From: Xylanibacter ruminicola
GTDB lineage: Bacteria > Bacteroidota > Bacteroidia > Bacteroidales > Bacteroidaceae
Direction: 5' to 3'
Assembly: GCF_900142525.1 (NCBI RefSeq)
Contig: NZ_FRBD01000015.1
Location: 1 to 64,000, forward strand
DNA: 64,000 nucleotides
Shown here: positions 8,625 to 16,387 of the stretch, in pieces
How the letters are laid out: each line of letters begins with the position of its first letter
How positions within the stretch are numbered: position 1 is the first letter of the stretch
Translations under genes and position numbers: made by a program
Notes under the pieces: generated by a model
Told to the model about the DNA's origin: nothing
Databases searched by the model: none
Seen by the model: the letters and a program-made list of their open reading frames with translations, nothing else

Positions 8625-9499
8625 AGATGATACACCGACAACTTACCGCCATCATACTGCTGCTGGCCGTGGCCACAAGTGCAGCAGCACAATCGCTGAG
8701 CGAGAGATACCCCACCGAACGCCCGGTAATCATAGTGTGCAACTATAAGAAACCTGCGGGCTACTATCTGGATGTGGCCAACAAGATGGCCGAAAAGATA
8801 GGCGTGAAATTAAAGTTTGAAACCCAAATGGGCGATGCCGGTTGGGACAACTTTGTGAACGGCGAGGCCGATCTGATACTGACTAACAACGAGAAATACG
8901 ATAGGAGCGGCTACACCACATCGAAGAGTATTGTAGACTATCAGCGCGTAAGTGCCGACTCGATAACCGAGATGCACCTGACGGGAAAAGACCGCCAGCT
9001 GATGGAGCAGATAGACGATACCTACATGCGTATGAAGCAGAACGGCGAGATAGAAGAGATACAGCAGCGGTGGCTGCACCCCGAAAAAGCCAAGACCGAA
9101 ACACCGAAGACGGTGATACATCTGGCCAACGCACTGCTGATACTATCGGCCATACTCATAGTGCTGGGACTGATGCGAATGTGGCATATACACAAGACGC
9201 GCAAGCACACGGCCGAAATAAAGGAAATGATAAACCAGGCACAGCACATGCACAACAGCTATGTATACCAAGACGACAAGGCCGCCCACGACCTGAAGCT
9301 GAAGTATGATGCCATTATGTGTAACCCGTTTGTGGCCATAGCCTTCTACGACAAAAACGGCCGACTGGTGGAGATGAACGAGACGATGAAACGAACCAGA
9401 CACGAAAACACGGCCTACCTGCGCCAGCCGCTATATAACGCAGATGGCGAGGTATCGAACTACATAGTAGCCGTAGACAAACGAAAACTTACTACTTGA
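8621..9499 (+). CDS. Membrane sensor with a single-lobe SBP-like domain and PAS-like tail
   Basis: I start at 8621, the ATGA overlap with the preceding stop. An upstream open frame from 8027 is only a shadow over the preceding gene, and a signal peptide (to about Ala23) begins exactly here. The 292-residue product has lobe-1 features of SBP_bac_3 (PAGYYLDVANKMAEKIGV, FVNGEADLILTNN; about 34-115). It then goes almost directly to the family's closing helix (MRMKQNGEIEEIQQRWLHP, ~135-153). The lobe-2 core, normally begun by an L-x-GK-x-VGV motif, is missing. A TM helix at 167-186 and one short PAS-like segment (228-290) follow. It looks like a reduced paralogue of its upstream neighbour. Its 3' end overlaps the convergent STAS gene by 8 bases. 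Confidence 0.75.
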   Translation: MKMIHRQLTAIILLLAVATSAAAQSLSERYPTERPVIIVCNYKKPAGYYLDVANKMAEKIGVKLKFETQMGDAGWDNFVNGEADLILTNNEKYDRSGYTTSKSIVDYQRVSADSITEMHLTGKDRQLMEQIDDTYMRMKQNGEIEEIQQRWLHPEKAKTETPKTVIHLANALLILSAILIVLGLMRMWHIHKTRKHTAEIKEMINQAQHMHNSYVYQDDKAAHDLKLKYDAIMCNPFVAIAFYDKNGRLVEMNETMKRTRHENTAYLRQPLYNADGEVSNYIVAVDKRKLTT

Positions 9500-9797
9500 A
9501 CTTAAACAGGTTGACAAATCCAGTAGTCTGGAACACATCCTTTACTTCGGCATTCAGTCCCTTGATGTAAATGTCGCAATGATTGGCGCAGCAGCGCTGG
9601 TCGATAGCCATCAACAGGCGTAGACCGCTGGACGAGATATACTCCAGGCGACTGCAATCGATGACAACCTCGTAGTTCTTGTAATCGAACAGAGGTTCTA
9701 CTTCCTTCTCGGTCTGACGTGTTACCGATGTGTCGAGACGTCCGTCGAGAATCAGCGTTACGCGATGATCATCATCCTTTCTGATTGTTGCTTCCAT
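9492..9797 (-). CDS. STAS-domain anti-sigma factor antagonist (SpoIIAA/RsbV-like)
   Basis: The 101-residue protein is a single STAS domain: an N-terminal strand pair (RVTLILDGRLDT), VVIDCSRLEYISSSGLRLL, and a helix before FQTTGFVNLF at the end. The phosphorylatable Ser of the family falls within Ser55-57 (ISSSG). Such proteins are phosphorylated by an RsbW/SpoIIAB-type kinase and dephosphorylated by a PP2C phosphatase. The gene upstream encodes both activities in one protein and overlaps this gene by 26 bases (9772-9797), so the two form an operon. No sigma factor gene is in sight, so its downstream target is unknown. Confidence 0.9.
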   Translation of the reverse strand: MEATIRKDDDHRVTLILDGRLDTSVTRQTEKEVEPLFDYKNYEVVIDCSRLEYISSSGLRLLMAIDQRCCANHCDIYIKGLNAEVKDVFQTTGFVNLFKFK

Positions 9798-12171
9798 CTT
9801 GATCAGTATTTTTATTTAATTTCTTTATCATTGTCAGCACGTTCTGCCCGTCGATGTAGACATACGATACATCGTCCATATAGTGGCGTATCAGGTGAAT
9901 ACCCAGTCCGCCCACAGAGCGTTCTCTTACATACTTGTCGACATCAACCTCGGGCATCTTGGTGGGGTCGAAACGCTCACCGCGGTCGCGCAGCACAAAG
10001 TGTATCTCATCGTCATAGGCCGTAACATCCAGATACACATGGCCGCGGGTGCCCTCAGGATAAGCATACTCCATGGCATTGACCACAGCCTCTTCGATGG
10101 CCAGATGCACGCCCGAGCGGTCGAGATCGTAGAACTTCATATCGTCGCAGATACCATCGATAAACACCGTGAGCACAGGCACCTCCTGCACATCGTTATT
10201 AAACAGAATGCTGCGGTAATACAGCTTGGGGTCAACATTACCACGATACTTGATGGCCAGCAGCGAGATATCGTCCTTCTGAGGAATGAAGTTGACGAAC
10301 TGGCGCTCGGTCATACGGATATCCTTCACAAACGTGCGCGAGTCGAGGCGCTTGGCAGCCAAGCGGATGGCCTCCTTAAACATACGGTCGCGGCCGTACT
10401 GCTTCAGGTCTACTGTCTCGGCCTCGGTAAATCCATCGGTGTAAAGGAACAATGTGGTGCCCGGCATAATCACGGTTTCCTGCTCGGTATACTCCCACTC
10501 GGGGCGCAAGCCCAAAGGAATGTTATTATCAGTACGCAGGAATCGGGTGTGCGAACCCACCAGCACGGGCGGTTCGTGGCCCGCATTGGCATACAGGAAC
10601 TTACCGGTGGCCAAATCAATCACGCCCATAAACAGCGTAACAAACATGAACGAGTCGTTACTCTGACACACCGAGCGATTGATCGATTCGACTATCAACT
10701 TGGGCGATGTATTGATCATCGACGCACTACGGAACATAGAGCGCGTTACGGCCATTACCAGCGATGCGGGCACTCCCTTACCGGCCACATCGCCGATACT
10801 GAAGAAGAGCTTCTCATCGCGGATAAAGAAGTCGAAGAGGTCGCCGCCCACCTCCTTGGCGGTAACCACCTCGCCATAGATGTCGATATCGGTACGCTCG
10901 GGATAAGGAGGATACTGCTTGGGAAGCATGCGCTGCTGGATATCGCTGGCAATCTTCAGCTCCTGCTCCATAGCCACCTTAGAGGCCGTAGTCTCCTTAA
11001 GTTCATCGATATAGCCGGTGAGCGACACGCGCATTTCGCCAAAGGCCGTACGCAGGGCATCGATCTCGCGGCTCTTAACCGCGGGCAGTTTCATGTCGAA
11101 GTTGCCCTGAGCCACCTGATTGGCGGCCGTAACGAATCGCGACAACGGCCGCAGATTGGACACCAGGAAACGATGGCAGAGAAAGTTTATCAGCACCACT
11201 CCTGCAAATAATACGGCCAATATCCACATGGCCAGCACATTACCATTGTGGTAGATAATGGCATCGGGCACAATGACTACTACGGTCCAGTCGGCATACT
11301 TTACAAACGAGTAGAATATCCACGACTTGGTGCCATCATTATTAATATGAGTCATGCCGCTCTCGCCAGCCATCATCTTGCGACCCACGGCATCGTCGAG
11401 CGTATCGGGGCTCTGGGCGGCTATATCCTGGAACTTGCGCTTCAGCACGCGGTTCTCCTCGGGATGAATTAGGTAGGTGCCATCGTGGTCGATGATGAAG
11501 CTATACGACTGCTCCTTGAATCCCTTCTCATAGCGTTCGTGGTTCTCGGCATCAACACGCTGATGGCGCAATCGCAACCAGTTGAGCGATACATCGGCAC
11601 CAAGAACACCTACTTTGTTGCCACGGGCATCGCGAACATGCGTTGCGTAAGTAGTAGTTAGTTGTTGCGACGCTGCGCGGTCAAAATAAGGCGGAGTCCA
11701 ATCGCCTTCATTATTCTGGAATGCAGCTTTATACCATGAGTGCACCAAATAGTCGGGGTGCTTCTCGTTCATCTGTTTGCCTTTGACTACACCAGATGAA
11801 TCGCGCCAGGCATAAATCTCGTAGTTATGCCCACGCTCGGGATAGAAATCGGGTTCGAATATCAATCGGCAACTCGACATGTACATGTTCTGGCTAACCA
11901 TGCGTTCGAGGTGAGCCTCAAGTTTGTCGGGGTTGTTCAGGTCGCACTCAATATCATAAATGTTATTGATGGCGGCCACGTAGACATCTGAAAGTACACC
12001 GCGAATCTTCTCGTTGGCATGCAGTACAACGCCATCGTAGCGCGATTCGGCCTCACGAGCCATAGAATCTCTGGTAAGATAATACACTACCGCCATGATG
12101 ATAGCCGACATCACAATCAGCACCATCATAATTCTCAGACTCAATCTATTGGCAAGGGTTAGCCTCTTCAT
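9772..12171 (-). CDS. dCache-HAMP-PP2C (SpoIIE-type) phosphatase fused to RsbW-like kinase
   Basis: The 799-residue membrane protein has TM1 (13-31), a large extracytoplasmic dCache_1 domain (about 35-305, with GVLGADVSLNWL and YLIHPEE) and TM2 (312-334). A HAMP region and coil lead to a PP2C domain (405-643) with its metal Asp motifs GGDLFDFF, IGDVAGKGVPASL, LYTDGFTEA and KDDISLLAI. The C-terminus (about 655-785) is a HATPase_c_2 domain with N-box Glu694/Asn698 (AIEEAVVNAMEYAYPEG), G1 DRGERF and G2 GGLGIHLI. It should sense a small ligand outside and set the phosphorylation state of the adjacent STAS protein, possibly both ways. This is a one-protein RsbU/RsbW arrangement. Confidence 0.92.
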   Translation of the reverse strand: MKRLTLANRLSLRIMMVLIVMSAIIMAVVYYLTRDSMAREAESRYDGVVLHANEKIRGVLSDVYVAAINNIYDIECDLNNPDKLEAHLERMVSQNMYMSSCRLIFEPDFYPERGHNYEIYAWRDSSGVVKGKQMNEKHPDYLVHSWYKAAFQNNEGDWTPPYFDRAASQQLTTTYATHVRDARGNKVGVLGADVSLNWLRLRHQRVDAENHERYEKGFKEQSYSFIIDHDGTYLIHPEENRVLKRKFQDIAAQSPDTLDDAVGRKMMAGESGMTHINNDGTKSWIFYSFVKYADWTVVVIVPDAIIYHNGNVLAMWILAVLFAGVVLINFLCHRFLVSNLRPLSRFVTAANQVAQGNFDMKLPAVKSREIDALRTAFGEMRVSLTGYIDELKETTASKVAMEQELKIASDIQQRMLPKQYPPYPERTDIDIYGEVVTAKEVGGDLFDFFIRDEKLFFSIGDVAGKGVPASLVMAVTRSMFRSASMINTSPKLIVESINRSVCQSNDSFMFVTLFMGVIDLATGKFLYANAGHEPPVLVGSHTRFLRTDNNIPLGLRPEWEYTEQETVIMPGTTLFLYTDGFTEAETVDLKQYGRDRMFKEAIRLAAKRLDSRTFVKDIRMTERQFVNFIPQKDDISLLAIKYRGNVDPKLYYRSILFNNDVQEVPVLTVFIDGICDDMKFYDLDRSGVHLAIEEAVVNAMEYAYPEGTRGHVYLDVTAYDDEIHFVLRDRGERFDPTKMPEVDVDKYVRERSVGGLGIHLIRHYMDDVSYVYIDGQNVLTMIKKLNKNTDQDGSNNQKG

Positions 12172-12201
12172 TTTGCACCCGTTTTAAGTTAATAGATGGT
12201 G

Positions 12202-12209
12202 CAAATATA
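12202..12209 (-). promoter_or_regulatory. -7 box of the PP2C-STAS operon
   Basis: The minus strand reads TATATTTG (TAnnTTTG), 30 bases before the start at 12171. It lies back to back with the promoter of the transporter gene in a 118-base intergenic region. Confidence 0.5.
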
Positions 12210-12252
12210 CAAATAAATTATGAAAACAAGGCAATATTTGCGAAAAATGTGT

Positions 12253-12260
12253 TATCTTTG
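12253..12260 (+). promoter_or_regulatory. -7 box of the ABC transporter gene
   Basis: TATCTTTG matches TAnnTTTG and lies 29 bases before the ATG at 12290. A TTTG at 12237-12240 is too close to be a standard -33 element. Confidence 0.5.
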
Positions 12261-12289
12261 CAGCAAGCAATAACTGAAAATATATAAAT

Positions 12290-15016
12290 ATGATAGAAAA
12301 GGTAATTGAAAGTTTTAATAACAATCTGATTGCAGAGGATCGATACAGAATGATACTCGACGGTCTGCAGGTTACTCTCGTTATTACGCTTTGTGCGGTG
12401 GTTCTGGGTACGCTGTTAGGCGGACTGGTGTGCTGGATGCGCATGAACCGCCGACCGTGGCTGCAACAGGTGGCCAGGGTGTATATCGACCTGATGCGCG
12501 GCACCCCGGTACTGGTGCTGCTGATGCTGATGTACTATGTGGTGATGGCACCGCTGGATGCTACGGGCATCGTGGTGGCTATCGTAACCTTTGCCATGAA
12601 CACGGCTGCCTACATCAGCGAAATGCTGCGCACCGCCATTCAGGGCATAGACCGCGGGCAGACCGAGGCTGGACTGGCTTTGGGCTATACGCAACGACAG
12701 ACATTCTTGAAGATTATACTACCGCAGGTGATCAGGACGGTGATGCCGGTATATCAGGGCGAAGTGGTGAGTCTGCTGAAGGGCACGAGTATCGTGGGCT
12801 ACATAGCTGTGGCCGACATGACACGCGCTTCCGACCTGATTCGATCGCGCACCTTCGACGCCTTCTTCCCGCTCATCTTAACAGCCATCATCTACTTCCT
12901 GATGGCATGGCTCATCGGACTGTTGTTGCAGTCGTTGGTGCAGCGCCAACGGATGAAAGCCCTCATAGCGGCGGTGATGCTGGCGATAGGTGGAACGATA
13001 TGCTATGTGCCAACACTGGCTGAGGGCAACACAGCCACCAACACCAAGGCTACTGATGACGCTACGCCATCTGTATTCCAGGCACTCAGCGGCAAGCAAG
13101 TGGGGGTTGTCATCGGCAGTATTCAGGATATGGCAGTAACCAGATTGGCGCCCGAAGCCAACATTCTGCGCATGACCAGCGAAACCGATCTGCTGGCATC
13201 TTTGGAGAACGGTAAGATTGATGTGGCCGGCGAAGAGAATCTCTCGGTGACATTCAACAAGGAAGTTGCAGCCAAGATCGACACAGTGAGTGCCGGAATA
13301 CCACCTATGCCTATAGGTGCCTGCTTCCGCCTGGACAATACCCAGCTGAAGCAGGACTTCGACAGTTTCCTGAGCGACATCAAACACGATGGCACATACC
13401 AGCAGATATTCGACCGCTGGAGCAGTACCGACAACCCGTCGACGGTAGCCATACCACAGCAGCGTGGCACAGGCCAGACACTGCACGTGGCCATCTATCC
13501 CGGCATGCCGCCATTCAGCTTTATCAGTTCAGGACAACCCTCAGGCCTGGAGATTGATATACTAACGGAGTGGGCCAACCGCCGTAACTGGCAGATAGAG
13601 TATCTGAGCATGGACTTTGCCTCGCAGATACCTGCCGTGCAGACCAACAAGGTAGACATGGCTATGGGCTCTATCAGCATTACCGAGGAGCGACAGAAGC
13701 AGGTGCTCTTCTCTGAAGGATACATCGATTCGCACATTGTGCTGGCTACCCGAAAAGGCGAAGCCAGCATATTGACCAATCCTGCCCAACCAGCGGCTGA
13801 GGAAGGCGATGCCCCCATTTGGCCCTGGGCAGCAGCTATACTCATTGTAATAGGTGCCGGCGCATGGCTGTACCTCCGCCGCAAGCCGAGTGCTCGCCCC
13901 CGCACCTCCTCACCTTCTCACCCCCTCAGCTCCGACGCCCCTATCATCCGCATCGCCAGTCTGAAGAAGAGTTATGGCACCTTCGATGTGCTACGCGACA
14001 TCAACATTGATGTGCACAAGGGCGAGGTGATTTCTATCATCGGTCCATCGGGCACGGGCAAGAGCACCTTCCTGCGATGCCTGAACCTGCTGGAGAGCCC
14101 CACCAGCGGCAGCATACTGATTAACGGCGAAGACATCCTGTCGGCCCAGGCCGACGTGCCTATGCTGCGCAGACGTATGGGTATGGTGTTCCAGTCGTTC
14201 AACCTGTTTAACGGCATATCGGTGCTCGATAATATCTGCCAGGCACCTATCCAACTGCTGGGCAAGAGTCGGGAGGAAGCAGAGCAGCGAGCCCGAGAGC
14301 TGCTGCAGATGGTGGGACTGGCCGAACGTGCCGACGCCCTACCCGACCAGCTGTCGGGCGGACAGAAACAGCGCGTAGCCATTGCACGTGCACTGGCCAT
14401 GGATCCCGAGATTCTGCTGTTTGACGAACCAACATCGGCTCTCGACCCCACGATGGTGAGCGAGGTATTGGGCGTTATGACACGACTGGCTCGCGAGGGC
14501 ATGACGATGATTGTGGTGACCCACGAGATGCGCTTTGCCCGACAGGTAAGCAGTCGTGTGTTGTTCTTTGCCGAAGGTGTGGTTTATGAAGACGGTACGC
14601 CCGACCAGCTGTTTGAGAATCCGCAACGTGAGCGCACCCGACAGTTTATCAAGCAGATACACGAGACGACATTCGACATTGAGACAGAGCAGTTCGACTG
14701 GTTTGCCATGATGGCACAGATGGAGCAGTTCTGTCAGCAGCAGAACCTGTCGCGCCAGCAATGTGCCAGCGTGCTCCACGTGCTGGATGAGTCGCTGGGC
14801 ATCCTTTTGAAGGAAAGAAAGGCCGACCTGCCAGGCTCGCGCATCACGCTGTCGCATACAGAACAAGACGACACACTGCAGCTCACCATCAACAGCCCGA
14901 AGGCTATCAACAGCGAGGTATTCAATCTGGAGAGTGACGATTTAGCGATAACCATACTGCGCAACTTCTGCCGCGACATCAAGATTGACGGCACCACGCT
15001 CAGCATGCAGATCTGA
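12290..15016 (+). CDS. Single-chain amino-acid ABC transporter with lobe-swapped binding domain and degenerate RsbW-like C-terminus
   Basis: The 908-residue protein reads as four modules. (1) A GlnP/HisM-type permease (1-215) with the EAA loop around 111-145. (2) After a hydrophobic segment at 224-241 comes an SBP_bac_3 region in swapped order: lobe 2 first (LSGKQVGVVIGS at 266, the D/G-rich LLASLENGKIDVAG, closing helix DGTYQQIFDRW ~367-377), then lobe 1 (LHVAIYPGMPPFSF, GLEIDILTEW, VDMAMGSISITEERQKQVLF; 398-475). (3) A TM helix (512-529), a Pro/Ser linker, and an ATPase (552-790) with Walker A GPSGTGKST, signature LSGGQ and Walker B ILLFDEP. (4) A C-terminal 110 residues resembling a HATPase_c_2 fold with lost ATP motifs. 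The topology is consistent with periplasmic binding and cytosolic ATPase. Glutamine/polar amino-acid import is inferred from the family. Confidence 0.9.
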   Translation: MIEKVIESFNNNLIAEDRYRMILDGLQVTLVITLCAVVLGTLLGGLVCWMRMNRRPWLQQVARVYIDLMRGTPVLVLLMLMYYVVMAPLDATGIVVAIVTFAMNTAAYISEMLRTAIQGIDRGQTEAGLALGYTQRQTFLKIILPQVIRTVMPVYQGEVVSLLKGTSIVGYIAVADMTRASDLIRSRTFDAFFPLILTAIIYFLMAWLIGLLLQSLVQRQRMKALIAAVMLAIGGTICYVPTLAEGNTATNTKATDDATPSVFQALSGKQVGVVIGSIQDMAVTRLAPEANILRMTSETDLLASLENGKIDVAGEENLSVTFNKEVAAKIDTVSAGIPPMPIGACFRLDNTQLKQDFDSFLSDIKHDGTYQQIFDRWSSTDNPSTVAIPQQRGTGQTLHVAIYPGMPPFSFISSGQPSGLEIDILTEWANRRNWQIEYLSMDFASQIPAVQTNKVDMAMGSISITEERQKQVLFSEGYIDSHIVLATRKGEASILTNPAQPAAEEGDAPIWPWAAAILIVIGAGAWLYLRRKPSARPRTSSPSHPLSSDAPIIRIASLKKSYGTFDVLRDINIDVHKGEVISIIGPSGTGKSTFLRCLNLLESPTSGSILINGEDILSAQADVPMLRRRMGMVFQSFNLFNGISVLDNICQAPIQLLGKSREEAEQRARELLQMVGLAERADALPDQLSGGQKQRVAIARALAMDPEILLFDEPTSALDPTMVSEVLGVMTRLAREGMTMIVVTHEMRFARQVSSRVLFFAEGVVYEDGTPDQLFENPQRERTRQFIKQIHETTFDIETEQFDWFAMMAQMEQFCQQQNLSRQQCASVLHVLDESLGILLKERKADLPGSRITLSHTEQDDTLQLTINSPKAINSEVFNLESDDLAITILRNFCRDIKIDGTTLSMQI

Positions 15017-15040
15017 ACAACGAATAGCCGTAACAAAGAA

Positions 15041-15077
15041 CCAGCCGGGAGATAGAACACTCCCGGCTGGATTTTTT
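15041..15077 (+). terminator. Rho-independent terminator of the ABC transporter gene
   Basis: A perfect 11-bp stem (CCAGCCGGGAG at 15041-15051 with CTCCCGGCTGG at 15060-15070), an 8-base loop and a T-run at 15072-15077, 24 bases after the stop codon. Confidence 0.9.
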
Positions 15078-15094
15078 GTATATATAGACGTAGA

Positions 15095-16309
15095 TTAGCG
15101 TGACTCCTCTTCGGCCTTCTTGGTCTCAGGAGCATTCTCGCCGTAGTAGTTGTAGTATGCGTTGTAGCGGTTGTAACCCCACTTAGCCTGGAGCATATCT
15201 GGATCGAGCTCCTTAGCCTTGTCGAACAGAGTGATAGCCTCCTTGTAGAGAGCCTTCTTCTTAGCGGGATCCTCAGTATTCTGAGCCTGAACAACGTAAG
15301 CTGTACCAGCATAGGTAGCAATAACAGCGTTGTCGCTCTTTACCTCGTAAGCCTTTTTGAGGTACTTTACAGCCTCCTCAGCCTTCTGAGCCTGAAGCAA
15401 TGACAGACCCTTATCGGCCAGAGCTACGAAGTTGTTAGGATCGGCAACAAGAGCGTCGTCGAGAATCTTCTCGGCAGCCTCGTTCTGACCAAGACCAAGC
15501 AGTGTGTTATAAAGCTTCTCCATTACACCGTTTACCTTGTGCTCGGCATAGATAGCCTTCAGGCTCTCGGCATACTTAACAGAGTCGTCCTTTGTCTTCA
15601 GACCGTCGCCCAGAATCTCGAGCTTCAGGTTGAGGGCATTCTCGTACTCCTCAGGATCCTTCATAGCGATATCAGCCAGCTCAAGAGCCTTAGCCATATC
15701 CTTGTCCTGATAAGCGAAGATAGCAGCGAAACGTGCTACCTGACCGAAGAATGGCTTCTGGTGGTCACGATTCTGATCCTTGAACATAGGAGCTGCATCG
15801 CTCTCGGCGAAGAGCTGCCAGTACTTACGTGCTGAAGCATTGTCCTTAGCGGTAAGGGCGTCCTGACCAGCGTTAACCAGCTGGTTACGTGGAGAGAGCC
15901 ACAGGCGCTGAGCGTTCTTCTTATCAAACTTAGGAGCTACCTTACCCTTCTCGTTGGGCTTCTGGTCGTACTTATCGCACTCCAGTGCAGCTACGAGGGC
16001 ATTGTAAGCCATATCTGACATCAGCTTAACGTCAACAGGCTTCTCTTCCTTACCCATCTGCTTTGCAACCTGGTTCTCAGTCTGAATAGTGCTCTGAGCC
16101 TCGTACTGAGCCATAGCCAGGTCAACGAGCTTGTTGTAGGCCTTAGCTTTTTCAGCATCTGAAGCCAGAGAGCCGAGATTGCTCTTAACAAGAGCTTCTG
16201 CTTCTGCATAGGTCTTTGCCTTGAGGATAGCCTTCAGGGCGTCACTGTCACCGGCAAATGCGGTAGCGCTGGCTACCATCATCACTGCCATCATGAATAA
16301 CTTTTTCAT
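15095..16309 (-). CDS. Secreted TPR protein
   Basis: The 404-residue product has a clear signal peptide (MKKLFMMAVMMVASATAFAG), so it is periplasmic. Helical repeats fill the protein, most clearly TPR near the C-terminus (about 255-390: ALADKGLSLLQAQKAEEAVK, YAGTAYVVQAQN, ALYKEAITLFDKAKELDPD). No enzymatic motif is visible. Lys and Ala are abundant. It sits 78 bases downstream of gyrA on the same strand, a pairing I recall from other Bacteroidales, though no functional link is known. It ends convergent with the ABC transporter terminator. Confidence 0.8.
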   Translation of the reverse strand: MKKLFMMAVMMVASATAFAGDSDALKAILKAKTYAEAEALVKSNLGSLASDAEKAKAYNKLVDLAMAQYEAQSTIQTENQVAKQMGKEEKPVDVKLMSDMAYNALVAALECDKYDQKPNEKGKVAPKFDKKNAQRLWLSPRNQLVNAGQDALTAKDNASARKYWQLFAESDAAPMFKDQNRDHQKPFFGQVARFAAIFAYQDKDMAKALELADIAMKDPEEYENALNLKLEILGDGLKTKDDSVKYAESLKAIYAEHKVNGVMEKLYNTLLGLGQNEAAEKILDDALVADPNNFVALADKGLSLLQAQKAEEAVKYLKKAYEVKSDNAVIATYAGTAYVVQAQNTEDPAKKKALYKEAITLFDKAKELDPDMLQAKWGYNRYNAYYNYYGENAPETKKAEEESR

Positions 16310-16387
16310 ACTCTTAAAAATTTGGTTATACCATTAATATTGATTGATTCTCTTTTTTCTCTTTTGACGTGAACAGAGAGCCAAGGT

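Noticed and set aside
9883..11211. A 442-codon open frame on the plus strand, antisense to the PP2C gene
   Set aside because: It is the shadow of a gene with clear dCache, PP2C and RsbW-like motifs on the other strand; the antisense product is His/Gln-rich with no domain.
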